Positions 7,618 to 17,890 of a stretch of 54,800 nucleotides of DNA are shown piece after piece (position 1 is the first letter of the stretch; the number at the start of each line of letters is the position of its first letter). The notes below the pieces were generated by a model, which saw only the letters and a list, made by a program, of their open reading frames with translations, had not been told where the DNA came from and searched no databases. This DNA comes from Candidatus Omnitrophota bacterium (lineage in GTDB: Bacteria; Omnitrophota; Gorgyraeia; Gygaellales; Profunditerraquicolaceae): assembly GCA_011620275.1 (NCBI GenBank), contig WOZK01000011.1, forward strand, positions 1 to 54,800, in the 5' to 3' direction. The position numbers and the translations under genes are program-made.

Positions 7618-8694
7618 ATGTGGATTGTGTCCAGGGCGGAGTATCTGATAAACAAGCTTTGCGGCCGGGGCAGTTTAAGTAAAAAGGAACTGGCATATCT
7701 GTTTTCCCGGCGGGTTGCGGCCGGAGACGAAAGGCTGCTTTTTCAGCGTGCCGACGGCCTGCGGAACTCGCATACCGGAGACGGGATAATAGTGCGCGGC
7801 ATAGTGAATTTTTCCAATATCTGCCGAAACCACTGCGCTTACTGCGGCTTGAATGCCGGTAACGTTCGGTTGAAGCGCTATTGCATGACGACGGAAGATA
7901 TTCTTATCTGCGCGCGCGTCATATTCAAGTCCGGTATCCGGAGCATAGTTTTACAGTCAGGAGAATCGGCTTCCATCCGGGCGGAGTGGCTGGCAGAAGT
8001 GATCAGACGCATAAAAAAACTTTATCCGGCGGCAGTCACTATTTCCGCTGGCGAGCGCAGCCGCAGCGACTATGCTCTCTGGAAAAAGGCCGGGGCGGAC
8101 AGGTATCTCCTGAAAATAGAGACCACTTGCGCCGTTCTTTATCGCCGTTTGCACCCCGGTATGAAACTGAAAACGCGGTTGCTCTGCCTGCGCGCATTGA
8201 AAGAGCTCGGTTATCAGACCGGTTCAGGCTGTATCACCGGTTTACCCGGGCAGACCGCCGAGAGCATAGCGGGGGACCTTCTGTTTTTCCGGCAATCCGG
8301 TATGGGAATGATAAGTATAGGCCCTTTCATTCCGCATCCGCGAACACCGCTCTCCGCCTGCGCCCCGGCCGATCCCGTACCGGCGTTGCGGGCGATAGCG
8401 CTTGCCAGACTGCTCAATCCATGCGCGCACATCCCGGTAACTACCGCCTTGCGTCGTTCTTCCTACAGAGAGGCATACAAGGCTCTGGAGTGCGGAGCGA
8501 ACGTGGTAATGTTTAATTTCACTCCGGCAGTCTTCCGGCGCCTTTACAATCTTTATCCCGGCAGGTCGGAAGCGCGTTTTGACGCCGGACGAGAACTGGA
8601 CAGATTGCGCGCGTACGCGGCCCGGGCCGGCAGGAAACTCGATTTCTCCCGGGGCGATTTTAAATCAGGACCCAGAAATTGCAGGCTCCATTAA
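7618..8694 (+). CDS. hydE: [FeFe]-hydrogenase H-cluster radical SAM maturase HydE
   Basis: A 358-residue radical SAM enzyme. The SAM-cluster motif C-x3-C-x2-C is CRNHCAYC at residues 69-76, in the HydE-like context VNFSNICRNHCAYCGL. Further HydE-like stretches are TGSGCITGLPGQT and SIGPFIPHPRTPL. HydE helps build the dithiolate-bridged diiron site of the H-cluster. It follows the TM1266-like gene by 21 bases. The partner maturases HydF and HydG are not in the window, so they must be elsewhere for the hydrogenase to be active. Length fits the family. Confidence 0.93.
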   Translation: MWIVSRAEYLINKLCGRGSLSKKELAYLFSRRVAAGDERLLFQRADGLRNSHTGDGIIVRGIVNFSNICRNHCAYCGLNAGNVRLKRYCMTTEDILICARVIFKSGIRSIVLQSGESASIRAEWLAEVIRRIKKLYPAAVTISAGERSRSDYALWKKAGADRYLLKIETTCAVLYRRLHPGMKLKTRLLCLRALKELGYQTGSGCITGLPGQTAESIAGDLLFFRQSGMGMISIGPFIPHPRTPLSACAPADPVPALRAIALARLLNPCAHIPVTTALRRSSYREAYKALECGANVVMFNFTPAVFRRLYNLYPGRSEARFDAGRELDRLRAYAARAGRKLDFSRGDFKSGPRNCRLH

Positions 8695-8772
8695 GCAAGG
8701 ATTTAAGAACAGAACAATAGAGGATCGAGGCAGCAGCGTATTGTGTCCCCGGAATAAGATATGAGATTTAGA

Positions 8773-8800
8773 TTTACTTTTCGGCCACAGATGGTAAAAT
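8773..8800 (+). promoter_or_regulatory. Possible promoter of the V-ATPase operon
   Basis: TTTACT (8773-8778) and TAAAAT (8795-8800) are 16 bases apart. Transcription would start only a few bases before the ATG at 8810, which has no ribosome site, so the message could be nearly leaderless. Just upstream, GTATTGTGTCCCCGGAAT (about 8739-8756) is a degenerate copy of the terminal motif of the dispersed repeat. Confidence 0.35.
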
Positions 8801-8809
8801 GAATATACT

Positions 8810-9121
8810 ATGAAAGAAGTCGTAGAGCGTATCTTACAGGAAGAACAGGATTCGAAGAAAAAGATTGAACAGGCAAAGCAGCAGGCGGAACGAATTGTTT
8901 CCGAAGCGCGGGCGCAAGCCGGTAAAATCCTCGAAGAATCTGCGGAACAGTCGCGCGTCTCCGCCCTGGAGCGGCAAAAGGCTCTCCGTGCGAAATACCT
9001 TGCCGAAAAAGAGAGCATGGTAAAAGGCGCCCGCGAAGAATACGCAGCTTTGCGCAAGGCAAAAGAAAAGAACGTCCCTTCCGTAGCCCGGAAGATATTC
9101 TCCGAAATAATTTCCTTGTAG
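8810..9121 (+). CDS. V-type ATPase peripheral-stalk subunit (G/H-like)
   Basis: A 103-residue, almost entirely helical and charged protein with heptad-like spacing through residues 1-95. It resembles the AhaH/subunit G peripheral-stalk protein of archaeal-type ATPases. It opens the nine-gene ATPase operon, where this small subunit is expected. The sequence is of low complexity, so the assignment rests on coiled-coil character and position. No Shine-Dalgarno sequence is seen before the ATG. Confidence 0.72.
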   Translation: MKEVVERILQEEQDSKKKIEQAKQQAERIVSEARAQAGKILEESAEQSRVSALERQKALRAKYLAEKESMVKGAREEYAALRKAKEKNVPSVARKIFSEIISL

Positions 9122-9220
9122 CGACCCGCCGGCGGAAAGCCGCGGAAATCAAGAAACCGTAATATTTAAAATGACCGTAACAGGCAGACGGCGGCGTTTT
9201 TACCTAAGCCGGCCAAAATA

Positions 9221-10270
9221 ATGCAGGATCTAAGCAAGTATTCTTTTGCCAACGCCAGGATCAGGGCGATGCTTTCCGCGCTTCTGCCGGAGGAGTTTTT
9301 TGTCTCCTTGACCGGGGCCGGCGACCTGCAGGAAGCGCTGGCGCTCTTTAAGGGAACCGCATATTCTCCGTTGTCGGAAGGCATGAATATATCTTCTTCC
9401 GCCGACTTGCCCGTCGCCGAACGTTTTATCGCCGCGCAGGAATCCGCTGCTTACCGCAAGGTTATTTCGTCCATCTCTTCCGCAAGGGAGAGGGATTTTC
9501 TGGCGCTGCTCCGGCAGAAGCTGGAGATAGAACAGTTGAAGACCGTCTTGCGTATCTGGCACCGCAGGCTGCCTGTGGCCTGGGAAGATTACATAGACAA
9601 GGCGGGAAGCGGGTCCACGCTGGATTTTGGAAAACTTGTTGAGGCGGAAAACATCGAGGAGTTTATACTCCTGCTGGATGATTCGCCGTATAAACGCGCG
9701 CTGATGAGCGGTCGGGAACAATTCAAGCGGGAGGGTAAACTTTTCTTTCTGGAAGTCGCGCTCGACATGGATTATTACGACAGGGTTGCCGCGGCTATCT
9801 CCCGTCTTTCGCCTGCGGACCGCAGGGTCGCTTCTCGTATAATCGGCGTCGAGATAGACATCGAAAACATAAACCTGCTTCTGCGGTTCAGGAAATATTA
9901 TTCCCGGAACATGTCGGAGATGCTCGACTGGTTCATACCGGGAGGCTTAAGGCTCAACAAGGACCACGTGCGTGGTTCTTATACCAGCGACGGGATAACT
10001 CAGGTGGTCAACAGCCTCTCATTGGGCCCCTATTCGCGCATAAAAGGGATATTCGAGGAGAACTTTTTTCTCATTGAGAGTTTTCTCTACGGAATGCTGT
10101 CGCAGGAAGTGAAAGGGGCGCTTTCCGGTTTCCCGTTTACCATAGGAACGGCGATGGCATACCTGGTCTCAAGCCGCAGGCAGGCCGGACTGCTGGTATC
10201 CATTCTTTACGCCAAGGCTTACGGACATTCCAAAGAAAATATAATGCAGTCTTTGAACATCGGGGTATAA
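9221..10270 (+). CDS. atpC: V-type ATPase subunit C
   Basis: A 349-residue, mainly helical subunit C (AtpC/NtpC family), the funnel-shaped collar linking the membrane ring to the central stalk. It opens with KYSFANARIRAM, as usual for the family. The conserved late segments EIDIENINLLLRFRKYY and IGTAMAYLVSSRRQAG match bacterial and archaeal C subunits. It starts 99 bases after the stalk subunit and ends three bases before the subunit I frame. Length is normal. Confidence 0.88.
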   Translation: MQDLSKYSFANARIRAMLSALLPEEFFVSLTGAGDLQEALALFKGTAYSPLSEGMNISSSADLPVAERFIAAQESAAYRKVISSISSARERDFLALLRQKLEIEQLKTVLRIWHRRLPVAWEDYIDKAGSGSTLDFGKLVEAENIEEFILLLDDSPYKRALMSGREQFKREGKLFFLEVALDMDYYDRVAAAISRLSPADRRVASRIIGVEIDIENINLLLRFRKYYSRNMSEMLDWFIPGGLRLNKDHVRGSYTSDGITQVVNSLSLGPYSRIKGIFEENFFLIESFLYGMLSQEVKGALSGFPFTIGTAMAYLVSSRRQAGLLVSILYAKAYGHSKENIMQSLNIGV

Positions 10271-10272
10271 AA

Positions 10273-12201
10273 ATGTTCGGTCCCTGCGAAATGGAGCTTA
10301 TCAATATAGCCGTGCTGAAAGAAGACGTCGAGCAGACAGTCGCGCAGCTGCTGAAGCTCGGTAATTTCCATCCCGTGGATATCCGCAGGATCGAGTCCGG
10401 CCTGAACGGGCTTCCGGTATCGGAAACGCAGAAAGAGGCCGGAGATTGGGAAAAGCTCGCCGCGCGCCTGCGTCAGACGTGCGCGTCTTTGGATTTTCGC
10501 CCTTCTTCGGGTCCGGCGCTTATGACATCCGCGCTCTTCGGACAATTCTCTTATTCAACCGTGGAGCAGAAGCTTAATTCGATTGACGCGGAGGCCGCAA
10601 GCCACATATCAAGAAGAGAAGAATTGCGGGAAGAGATCCGCACCCGGACGGCCATGCTCAACCGGGTGCCGGCCATATTGCCCGTTTCTCTGAAGAGGAG
10701 GGACAGCGCTTATAGTTTTCTGGAAGTAGCCTCCGGGATGATAGCCGATAATAATCTGGATTTGCTTGAACGCAGTCTTTCCGGCATTCACAGCGTGGTT
10801 TATCCTTTTCGCAAAGAGCCCGGCGGCAGGACGGCGCTGCTGCTTATAGGACTACGCCGAGACAAACCGTATATAGAAAAGGTGCTCTCCGATACCGGTT
10901 TCGAGAAGAAAGATTTCTCCGACCAGGGCGAGGCCGTGGGAGGCGAGATACAGCTTAAGATGAAAGTGCAGATAGAGAAGGACAAGAGGGACATAGAAAC
11001 GGAATCAGCCGCCCTCGCGGAGATCGCCGCGCACGCGGGGGAAGAACTGTCGCAAATCCACACCTTCATCAGGCTCAAGAGGTCGATTTCAGAGGCGCGC
11101 AGGTATTCCTGCAACACTGACAAGACGGTCCTGTTTTCCGGCTGGGTGCCGGCGGACGAAAAGGAAAAGGTGGTTTCCAGGATTCGGCAGATGGCCAATT
11201 GTCTTTACCTGGAGGAGAAAAGCCCGGACGAATTGGGGATATCCAAGGACGACGTCCCGGTGCTTTTGAAACATTCGGCGTTAATAAGACCGTTCGAACT
11301 GTTGATCGAATCTTACGGAATACCGCGTTACGGCAGCGTTGACCCCACCTTGTTCACCGCCGTAACTTTTCTGCTCATGTTCGGCGCGATGTTCGGCGAC
11401 CTCGGCCACGGTTTGCTGCTTCTGGCAGCCGGTATCCTGATTATGCGCAGTCGCAGCGATAAAGTACGACAGGCAGGGGCTCTTACTTCATACGCGGGAG
11501 GCGTATCGGCCCTGTTCGGCCTGCTTTACGGCAGCGCTTTCGGGTTCGAGTTCGACTCACTGTGGATCAGGCCGATAAACAACATTCTCGGCATATTCAA
11601 GATAAGCGTGATATTTGGTATAATGGTGATCTCTCTGGGAGTGGCGTTGAACGTTTTCATCTCTTTACGCGATCGCGATTACGCCAAGGCCTTTTTCGAC
11701 AAGTCCGGTTTGATATCCGGGATCATCTACTGGAGCGGAATCGCCCTGGCGGTAAGACTTGCCGTTCCCGGCGCCGGGCCGGTTCCGGCAGGCTATTTTA
11801 TTTTGCTCGGCGCCTGTTTTGTGGTATTATTTCTGAAACCTCTGGTGGAGATCTTTACCGGCAGGGCGCATGAAGGCGTTTTTGTGCTGCTCATGGAAAC
11901 CGTGATAGACATGATGGAGATCGTCATGGGATATCTGGCCAACACCGTCTCTTTTATCCGCGTCGCGGCATTCGCCCTGGCGCACGCCGGGTTGTTCATG
12001 GCGATCTTTGAGCTTTCCAAACTGCTGAAGGATGTCGGTTCCGGCTTCGTTTCCCTGTTGATCATTATCGGTGGGAATATACTGGTGCTGCTGCTGGAGG
12101 GGATGGTGGTGGGGATACAGTCTCTGCGCCTTAATTATTACGAATTTTTCTCGAAGTTTTTTGTGAGCGGCAAGAACGTTTATAAACCGTTGAGTGTGTG
12201 A
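10273..12201 (+). CDS. atpI: V-type ATPase subunit I (a-subunit)
   Basis: A 642-residue membrane stator subunit (NtpI/AtpI). The N-terminal half (about 1-340) is soluble with long helices. The C-terminal half has about seven membrane segments, beginning near MFGAMFGDLGHGLLLL. The ion-path arginine region is visible as NTVSFIRVAAFALAHAGL, followed by the final helix with LEGMVVGIQSLRLNYYEFF. It forms the ion half-channels with the K ring. Overall length and order are standard. Confidence 0.93.
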   Translation: MFGPCEMELINIAVLKEDVEQTVAQLLKLGNFHPVDIRRIESGLNGLPVSETQKEAGDWEKLAARLRQTCASLDFRPSSGPALMTSALFGQFSYSTVEQKLNSIDAEAASHISRREELREEIRTRTAMLNRVPAILPVSLKRRDSAYSFLEVASGMIADNNLDLLERSLSGIHSVVYPFRKEPGGRTALLLIGLRRDKPYIEKVLSDTGFEKKDFSDQGEAVGGEIQLKMKVQIEKDKRDIETESAALAEIAAHAGEELSQIHTFIRLKRSISEARRYSCNTDKTVLFSGWVPADEKEKVVSRIRQMANCLYLEEKSPDELGISKDDVPVLLKHSALIRPFELLIESYGIPRYGSVDPTLFTAVTFLLMFGAMFGDLGHGLLLLAAGILIMRSRSDKVRQAGALTSYAGGVSALFGLLYGSAFGFEFDSLWIRPINNILGIFKISVIFGIMVISLGVALNVFISLRDRDYAKAFFDKSGLISGIIYWSGIALAVRLAVPGAGPVPAGYFILLGACFVVLFLKPLVEIFTGRAHEGVFVLLMETVIDMMEIVMGYLANTVSFIRVAAFALAHAGLFMAIFELSKLLKDVGSGFVSLLIIIGGNILVLLLEGMVVGIQSLRLNYYEFFSKFFVSGKNVYKPLSV

Positions 12202-12225
12202 CAACAGCTGTAATATGGAAAGGTC

Positions 12226-12241
12226 CCGACACTTCGGGATC
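12226..12241 (+). other. Hairpin between subunit I and subunit K genes
   Basis: TCCCGA-CACT-TCGGGA forms a short perfect stem in the 109-base gap before the proteolipid gene, with no U-run. Such structures before ring-subunit genes can stabilise or boost that part of the message; that role is inferred here. Confidence 0.35.
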
Positions 12242-12280
12242 GTATCCGGCCGGACGAGATGATGCGGCGGTGTCGCGTAA

Positions 12281-12649
<369 letters not shown>

Positions 12650-12655
12650 TCGGTT

Positions 12656-12958
12656 ATGAGATTATTTTGCATCGCCGACAGCGGCAGCGCCCTCGGGTTC
12701 AGGCTGTCCGGTATTGAGACCATGGAGGTCCGCACCGTCAGGGACGCGGAAGAGGCGTTCAAAGTCGCTTTTTCCTCCGAAGGAGTGGGGATCCTGGTCA
12801 TTACGCGGAAAGCCGCCGACTTGGTCAGGGATAAGGTGAATGCTATGATATATACCCAGGAAGTCCCTCTTGTTCTGGAGGTACCTTCGCTGGGGGATAA
12901 ACCGGGGGCGGAGAGCGCCGACGATTTGCTTAAAGGCGCTATAGGAATGAGTCTTTGA
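12656..12958 (+). CDS. atpF: V-type ATPase subunit F
   Basis: A 100-residue central-stalk subunit with the Rossmann-like pattern of V-ATPase F. The core is EEAFKVAFSSEGVGILVITRKAADLV, and a short basic-free tail ends in GMSL. It starts seven bases after the K stop, and its own stop overlaps the start region of subunit E. It has the normal size for the family. Confidence 0.86.
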   Translation: MRLFCIADSGSALGFRLSGIETMEVRTVRDAEEAFKVAFSSEGVGILVITRKAADLVRDKVNAMIYTQEVPLVLEVPSLGDKPGAESADDLLKGAIGMSL

Positions 12959-12969
12959 GGATGGCTATT

Positions 12970-13617
12970 ATGGAAAAACAACTGGATAGAAAGGAAATGA
13001 ATTCGGAGAATGCGGAAGTTATATGCGGGAAACTGAAGAATAACGCGGAGACCGAGAGCGCCGAGATACTTGAGCGCGCCCGCAAAGATGCGAGCGATAT
13101 CCTTGGCCGCGCGAGGGATGAGGCCGCCCGGCAGGCGGAGACGTTCATGCAGCGGGCTGAGCAGGAAGCGGCTCTTCTTTGCGAGAAAATAGTTTCTTCC
13201 GGCAAGCTGGAGAAAAAAAAGGTTTTTCTCGAGGAACGCGGCCGTCTCATCTCCGCCGTTTTTGACGCCGTGCATCAGGCGGCGCTCGGGTTCCGGGACA
13301 GCCCGGAGTATCCTGTTTTCTTGAAGAAACTGATATGCGATGGCGCCAGGATGCTGGAAGACGCGCGCCTGCATGTTATATTCTCGCCCGATGACGGAAG
13401 ACTATTCGGCGACGGATTTCGCGCGGAAGTGCAGTCCGCCTGCGCGAAGGCTGCCGGAGCCGCGGTGGCGCTTTCTTTTTACGCCGGAGATTTCAGGGAT
13501 ATCGGCGTCATCGTGCGCAACGAAAGCGGCAGCCGCATATTCGACGGGCGTTTCTCTTCTCTTTTGCAGCAGAGATACGACGAGTTCTACGGAAAAATAA
13601 TGAAGGAGATGTTTTAA
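12970..13617 (+). CDS. atpE: V-type ATPase subunit E
   Basis: A peripheral-stalk subunit E of about 215 residues. The N-terminal half is a charged, alanine-rich coiled coil (ILERARKDASDILGRARDEA). The C-terminal half is a globular domain ending in the family-typical GGxVVRN-like IGVIVRNESGSRIFDGRFSSLL. Three starts are possible: TTG 12955, ATG 12961 and ATG 12970. The last has GAGG about nine bases upstream and is preferred. Its stop is followed at once by the ATG of subunit A. Confidence 0.87.
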   Translation: MEKQLDRKEMNSENAEVICGKLKNNAETESAEILERARKDASDILGRARDEAARQAETFMQRAEQEAALLCEKIVSSGKLEKKKVFLEERGRLISAVFDAVHQAALGFRDSPEYPVFLKKLICDGARMLEDARLHVIFSPDDGRLFGDGFRAEVQSACAKAAGAAVALSFYAGDFRDIGVIVRNESGSRIFDGRFSSLLQQRYDEFYGKIMKEMF

Positions 13618-15378
13618 ATGGAAAAGGTCGCCGGTAAGGTCTATAGGGTGGTCGGGCCGGTAGTCGAGATCGAAGGCGTTTCTTCCCTGCGCATGCTGGA
13701 CATGGTGGAAGTGGGCGGTTACCGCCTCGTGGGCGAGGTTATGCGTTTAAAAGGAGACAGGGCGTTCGTCCAGGTTTATGAGGATACCACTTCCGTCAAG
13801 GCCGGCGATCCTGTATACACGCAAGGGTTCCCCCTTTACGTGGAGCTCGGTCCCGGACTGCTGGGCAACATTTACGACGGCATACAGCGTCCCCTGGAGG
13901 TGATCCGTCAGAAGGAAGGGTTTTACATCGGCAGAGGGGTCAGTGTCTCTGCGCTCGACCGGCAGAGGCGCTGGCATTTCGTTCCGTCGCGCGCCCCCGG
14001 GGAGGAATTACCTGCGGGCTCCTGTCTGGGAGAGGTGCAGGAGACTTCATTGATACGCCACAGGATCATGCTGATGCCGGAGACCTCCGGAAAACTGGTA
14101 TGGATCGGCGGAGAGGCAGATTATTCGCTTGAGGATAAGGTAGCCGTGGTAGAGACGAAAGACGGGCGGCAGGAGGATGTTTTCATGCTGCAGCGCTGGC
14201 CGGTGAGAAAAGCCAGGCCGTATCTTGAGCGCCTTAAATTGAAAGACCCTCTTATAACCGGACAGCGCGTCATAGATACGCTTTTCCCGGTGGCGAAAGG
14301 CGGCTGCGTGGCCGTCCCGGGAGGTTTCGGCACCGGCAAGACCGTGGTTCAGCACCAGCTCGCGAAATGGAGCGACGCCGAGGTGGTCATATTCGTGGGC
14401 TGCGGGGAGCGCGGCAACGAGATGACCGACGTGCTGATGAATTTCGCCAAGCTGGTTGATCCCCGCACGCAAAAGCCTCTTTCCGAGAGGACCATCTTCA
14501 TCGCCAATACCTCGAATATGCCTGTAGCCGCCAGGGAGGCGAGCATCTACACCGGGATAACCATGGCGGAATATTACCGGGATATGGGATACAACGTGGC
14601 CCTTATGGCGGATTCAACTTCCCGCTGGGCTGAGGCGCTGCGCGAATTGTCAGGAAGGCTTGAGGAGATGCCGCTGGAGGAAGGATTCCCGGCGTATCTG
14701 CCATCGCGCCTGGCGGAGTTTTACGAAAGAGCGGGCAAGGTCAGGTCGCTCGATAAAAAAGAAGGTTCGATCACCATCATAGCCTCGGTATCCCCGCAGG
14801 GCGGAGATTTCTCCGAGCCGGTGACTTCCCATACAAAAAGGTTTATCCGTTGTTTCTGGGCGCTTGACAGGGATCTGGCCAACGCCAGGCATTATCCTTC
14901 CATAAGCTGGATAGACAGTTATTCCGAGTACCTCGACGATATAAAAGATTGGTGGCACGACAATATAGATGAGAATTGGCTTTCTTTGCGTTACCTGATG
15001 ATGGACCTTTTACAGAAGGAGCAGAGGCTGCAGCAGGTGGTGAAACTCGTCGGGCCCGACGTACTGCCGCAGACACAGAGACTGGTGCTGGAGGTATGCC
15101 ATATTTTCAAGAATACCTTTCTGCAGCAGGCGGCGTTCGACAAGGTGGATACTTATTCTTCGGCGAAGAAGCAGTTTCTGATGCTGAAGACTATAGTGGA
15201 CTTTTACCACGTTTCGGAAGGACTATTGCAGAAAGGCGTGACCCTGGCGGAGATTAAGGGCCTCGGGGTCTATCAGGATGTGATCAGGATGAAATTGCGT
15301 TACACCGAGGATGATCTGGATAGCCTGGCCGGCCTTTCGGCCAGGATAGCCGATAGCGTAAAAGAACTGGAGTTTTGA
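13618..15378 (+). CDS. atpA: V-type ATPase catalytic subunit A
   Basis: A 586-residue catalytic subunit. The beta-barrel domain ([15 protein letters not shown]) is followed by the A-specific bulge domain (about 110-190). The P-loop is [11 protein letters not shown], where family members usually have GPFGxGKT. Other catalytic features are [11 protein letters not shown], the Walker B region [18 protein letters not shown], and the late [16 protein letters not shown]. It hydrolyses or makes ATP at the AB interface. It is adjacent to subunit B, whose ATG lies two bases after this stop. Confidence 0.97.
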   Translation: MEKVAGKVYRVVGPVVEIEGVSSLRMLDMVEVGGYRLVGEVMRLKGDRAFVQVYEDTTSVKAGDPVYTQGFPLYVELGPGLLGNIYDGIQRPLEVIRQKEGFYIGRGVSVSALDRQRRWHFVPSRAPGEELPAGSCLGEVQETSLIRHRIMLMPETSGKLVWIGGEADYSLEDKVAVVETKDGRQEDVFMLQRWPVRKARPYLERLKLKDPLITGQRVIDTLFPVAKGGCVAVPGGFGTGKTVVQHQLAKWSDAEVVIFVGCGERGNEMTDVLMNFAKLVDPRTQKPLSERTIFIANTSNMPVAAREASIYTGITMAEYYRDMGYNVALMADSTSRWAEALRELSGRLEEMPLEEGFPAYLPSRLAEFYERAGKVRSLDKKEGSITIIASVSPQGGDFSEPVTSHTKRFIRCFWALDRDLANARHYPSISWIDSYSEYLDDIKDWWHDNIDENWLSLRYLMMDLLQKEQRLQQVVKLVGPDVLPQTQRLVLEVCHIFKNTFLQQAAFDKVDTYSSAKKQFLMLKTIVDFYHVSEGLLQKGVTLAEIKGLGVYQDVIRMKLRYTEDDLDSLAGLSARIADSVKELEF

Positions 15379-15379
15379 C

Positions 15380-16762
15380 ATGGGACAACAATATGCTCTC
15401 AGGGAATACGTGGGGCTGGAAGAGATAGTCGGCCCCATATTTTTGATCCGCAATACCCATAACGTCGGATACAACGAGGTGGTCGAGATCGCGGACGAAT
15501 CAGGGAATATCCGCACCGGCGTTACCCTGGAAGTCGGAAAAGGATATGCGGTGGTGGAGGTGCTGGGCGGGACAAGCGGCCTTTCATTGAACAACAGCAG
15601 GATCAGGTTCAAGGAGAAACCCCTCATGTTGGCGGTCTCGGAGGAGATGCTGGGCAGGGTGTTCGACGGCAGGGGGAATCCGCTGGACGGGATGCCCAAG
15701 CCGGCGGCCGATGAGATGCTGGACGTCAACGGGCTCGCCATAAATCCGACGGCGCGCGACTATCCGAAGAACATCATCGAGACCGGGATATCGGCCATAG
15801 ACGTCATGAACACGCTTGTGCGCGGGCAGAAACTTCCGATTTTTTCCGGGAGCGGCATGCCGCATGACCTGATCGCCACGCAGATCGCCCGTCAGGCGCG
15901 CGTCAAGAACGAGAGTTTCTGTGTCGTTTTCGCCGCCATGGGCGTTAAGTATGATACCGCGAGGTTCTTTTTGAAGAGTTTCGAGGACAGCGGCGTCTTG
16001 GAAAGAGTTACAATGTTCCTCAGTCTTGCCGACAGCCCGTCGATCGAGCGCATCACGACGCCGCGCCTGGCCTTGAGCTGCGCCGAATATCTGGCGTTCA
16101 GGAAGAAAATGCACGTGCTGGTGATCATGACCGATATGTCTAACTATTGCGAAGCGCTGCGGGAGCTTTCCACTATCAGAGGGGAGATACCGGCCAGGAA
16201 GGGATATCCCGGGTATCTTTACAGCGACCTAGCCAGCCTCTATGAGCGCGCCGGTATGATAAAGGGCGTGGACGGTTCGATCACGCAGCTGCCGATATTG
16301 ACCATGCCTAACGACGATATCACACATCCCATCCCGGACCTTACCGGCTACATTACGGAGGGGCAGATAGTGCTGGAGCGCGAGATGTTCAGCCGCGGCA
16401 TCTATCCCCCTATCGCAGGTCTGCCTTCGCTATCGAGGCTGATGAAAGACAATATCGGGGAAGGGTTGACGCGGGAGGACCATCCGGCCGTAGCTTCGCA
16501 GCTTTTCTCCTGCTATGCCAAGGTGAAGGATATCCGCGCTCTTGCCGCCATAATCGGCGAAGAAGAGCTGTCTCCGCTCGACAAGCTCTATCTGCAGTTC
16601 GGCGAATCCTTCGAGCGCAGGTTCCTTTCCCAGAAATACGACGAAAGGCGGACGCTGGAAGAAGGCCTTTCGATAGGGTGGGAGGTGCTTTCTTTGCTGC
16701 CCAAGGAAGAACTTCTGCGCATACGCGAAGAACACATAGAAAAATACTACGTGCGGAAATGA
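15380..16762 (+). CDS. atpB: V-type ATPase subunit B
   Basis: A 460-residue non-catalytic nucleotide-binding subunit. The family segments [40 protein letters not shown] (a degenerate P-loop lacking the GKT), [16 protein letters not shown] and [18 protein letters not shown] are all present. Length is normal. The last bases overlap the ATG of subunit D (ATGA), indicating coupled translation. Confidence 0.97.
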   Translation: MGQQYALREYVGLEEIVGPIFLIRNTHNVGYNEVVEIADESGNIRTGVTLEVGKGYAVVEVLGGTSGLSLNNSRIRFKEKPLMLAVSEEMLGRVFDGRGNPLDGMPKPAADEMLDVNGLAINPTARDYPKNIIETGISAIDVMNTLVRGQKLPIFSGSGMPHDLIATQIARQARVKNESFCVVFAAMGVKYDTARFFLKSFEDSGVLERVTMFLSLADSPSIERITTPRLALSCAEYLAFRKKMHVLVIMTDMSNYCEALRELSTIRGEIPARKGYPGYLYSDLASLYERAGMIKGVDGSITQLPILTMPNDDITHPIPDLTGYITEGQIVLEREMFSRGIYPPIAGLPSLSRLMKDNIGEGLTREDHPAVASQLFSCYAKVKDIRALAAIIGEEELSPLDKLYLQFGESFERRFLSQKYDERRTLEEGLSIGWEVLSLLPKEELLRIREEHIEKYYVRK

Positions 16763-17376
16763 GAGTAAACGTAGCTGCGACGAAAACCAACCTTTTGAAG
16801 ATGCGCAAAAGCCTGGAGCTTACCCGCGAGGGCTACGAGCTGCTGGACGAGAAGCGCAGGATATTGATTAACGAGCTTACTTCTCTTGTCCGCGTGATGG
16901 ACCGTCTGCAGCGTCAGGCTTACGAGAGCCTTCGCCTGGGATATGCCGCGCTTGAGCAGGCGGTGGTGGCCATGGGACGCAGAAAGGTGGAGGAATTGAG
17001 CCTGTCTGTGGAGACGGAGCAGACCATCCGCATCTCACAGCGCCGCGTTATGGGCGTGAGCCTCCCCGTGATAGACGCCAAGGTCAAACAGAACTCCCCC
17101 TATTTCAGCTGCCCCGGGGTGAGCTTCTACGTTGACGAAACTATAACCAGATTTTCTTCCTTTGTAGAGATACTCGCTTCCCTGGCTGAGAAAAAGATAG
17201 CGGTTCTGCGCCTTGCCAGGGAGGTCAAGAAGACCATACGCAAGGTCAACGCCCTGGAGAAGATATACCTGCCTTACTATAAGGACGGCGTGAAATACAT
17301 AAACGACAGGCTTGACGAGGAATCCAGGGACGCCTTTTCGATGCTCAAGATCATAAAGAAGAATCTGGCGCATTAA
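16759..17376 (+). CDS. atpD: V-type ATPase subunit D
   Basis: A 205-residue central rotor subunit with long N- and C-terminal helices. The N-terminal motif [32 protein letters not shown] and the C-terminal [21 protein letters not shown] are diagnostic in part. The ATG at 16759 overlaps the subunit B stop as ATGA. An upstream in-frame start at 16678 would lie inside subunit B and is rejected. Last ATPase gene of the operon. Confidence 0.94.
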   Translation: MRVNVAATKTNLLKMRKSLELTREGYELLDEKRRILINELTSLVRVMDRLQRQAYESLRLGYAALEQAVVAMGRRKVEELSLSVETEQTIRISQRRVMGVSLPVIDAKVKQNSPYFSCPGVSFYVDETITRFSSFVEILASLAEKKIAVLRLAREVKKTIRKVNALEKIYLPYYKDGVKYINDRLDEESRDAFSMLKIIKKNLAH

Positions 17377-17403
17377 CGCTATATTTGAATATTGGGGGTG
17401 AAG

Positions 17404-17883
17404 ATGCCGATCAGAACAATAGCTTTAGCGGTAGCGGGCGCGGTATCGGGAGTGCCGACGGCGAAATACGCCATTTATCTTGCCAAGCTTATCGGCGCGA
17501 GGGTGGCCGGTATTTATGTTATCGACGAGAACAGCGTGACGGAACTGCTGCACAACCGCGTGTTCGTGGAGGTGGAAGCCCGCGAATACGAGAAAGAACT
17601 GCGGGAGCAGGGAAGCATACTGCTGGAGCGCATCGGGCGCATGGCCGAGGCCAAGGGGGTCGCTTTCGAGCCGTTCCTCCTCTCCGGGGACGTTCATCGC
17701 ATGGTCGTCACTAAGACCGCCGAAGTCGGCGCCGACCTGCTGGTGTTGGGGAAGATAAAGGAGTGGGAATCGCGGAAAGAAGTTTTTTACGACCCGGGGG
17801 AACAGATATTCCGCGAAGCGCCCTGCCAGGTGGTCCTGGTGCAGAACACCGCCTCGGCCGAGGCGGTGTATAAAGAGATTTGA
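17404..17883 (+). CDS. Universal stress protein (UspA family)
   Basis: A 159-residue Rossmann-like Usp domain. The first strand IRTIALAVAGAVSGVPTAKYAIYLAKLIGARV and the late segment GADLLVLGKIKEW fit the family. The ATP-binding loop G-x2-G-x9-G(S/T) is not clean: only GK and a later PGEQIF are seen, so nucleotide binding is doubtful. ATG 17404 has GGGGGTG just upstream; TTG 17392 is an alternative. It ends the ATPase operon, 27 bases after atpD, and its stop lies seven bases before repeat copy 2. Confidence 0.8.
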   Translation: MPIRTIALAVAGAVSGVPTAKYAIYLAKLIGARVAGIYVIDENSVTELLHNRVFVEVEAREYEKELREQGSILLERIGRMAEAKGVAFEPFLLSGDVHRMVVTKTAEVGADLLVLGKIKEWESRKEVFYDPGEQIFREAPCQVVLVQNTASAEAVYKEI

Positions 17884-17890
17884 GTTCCGG

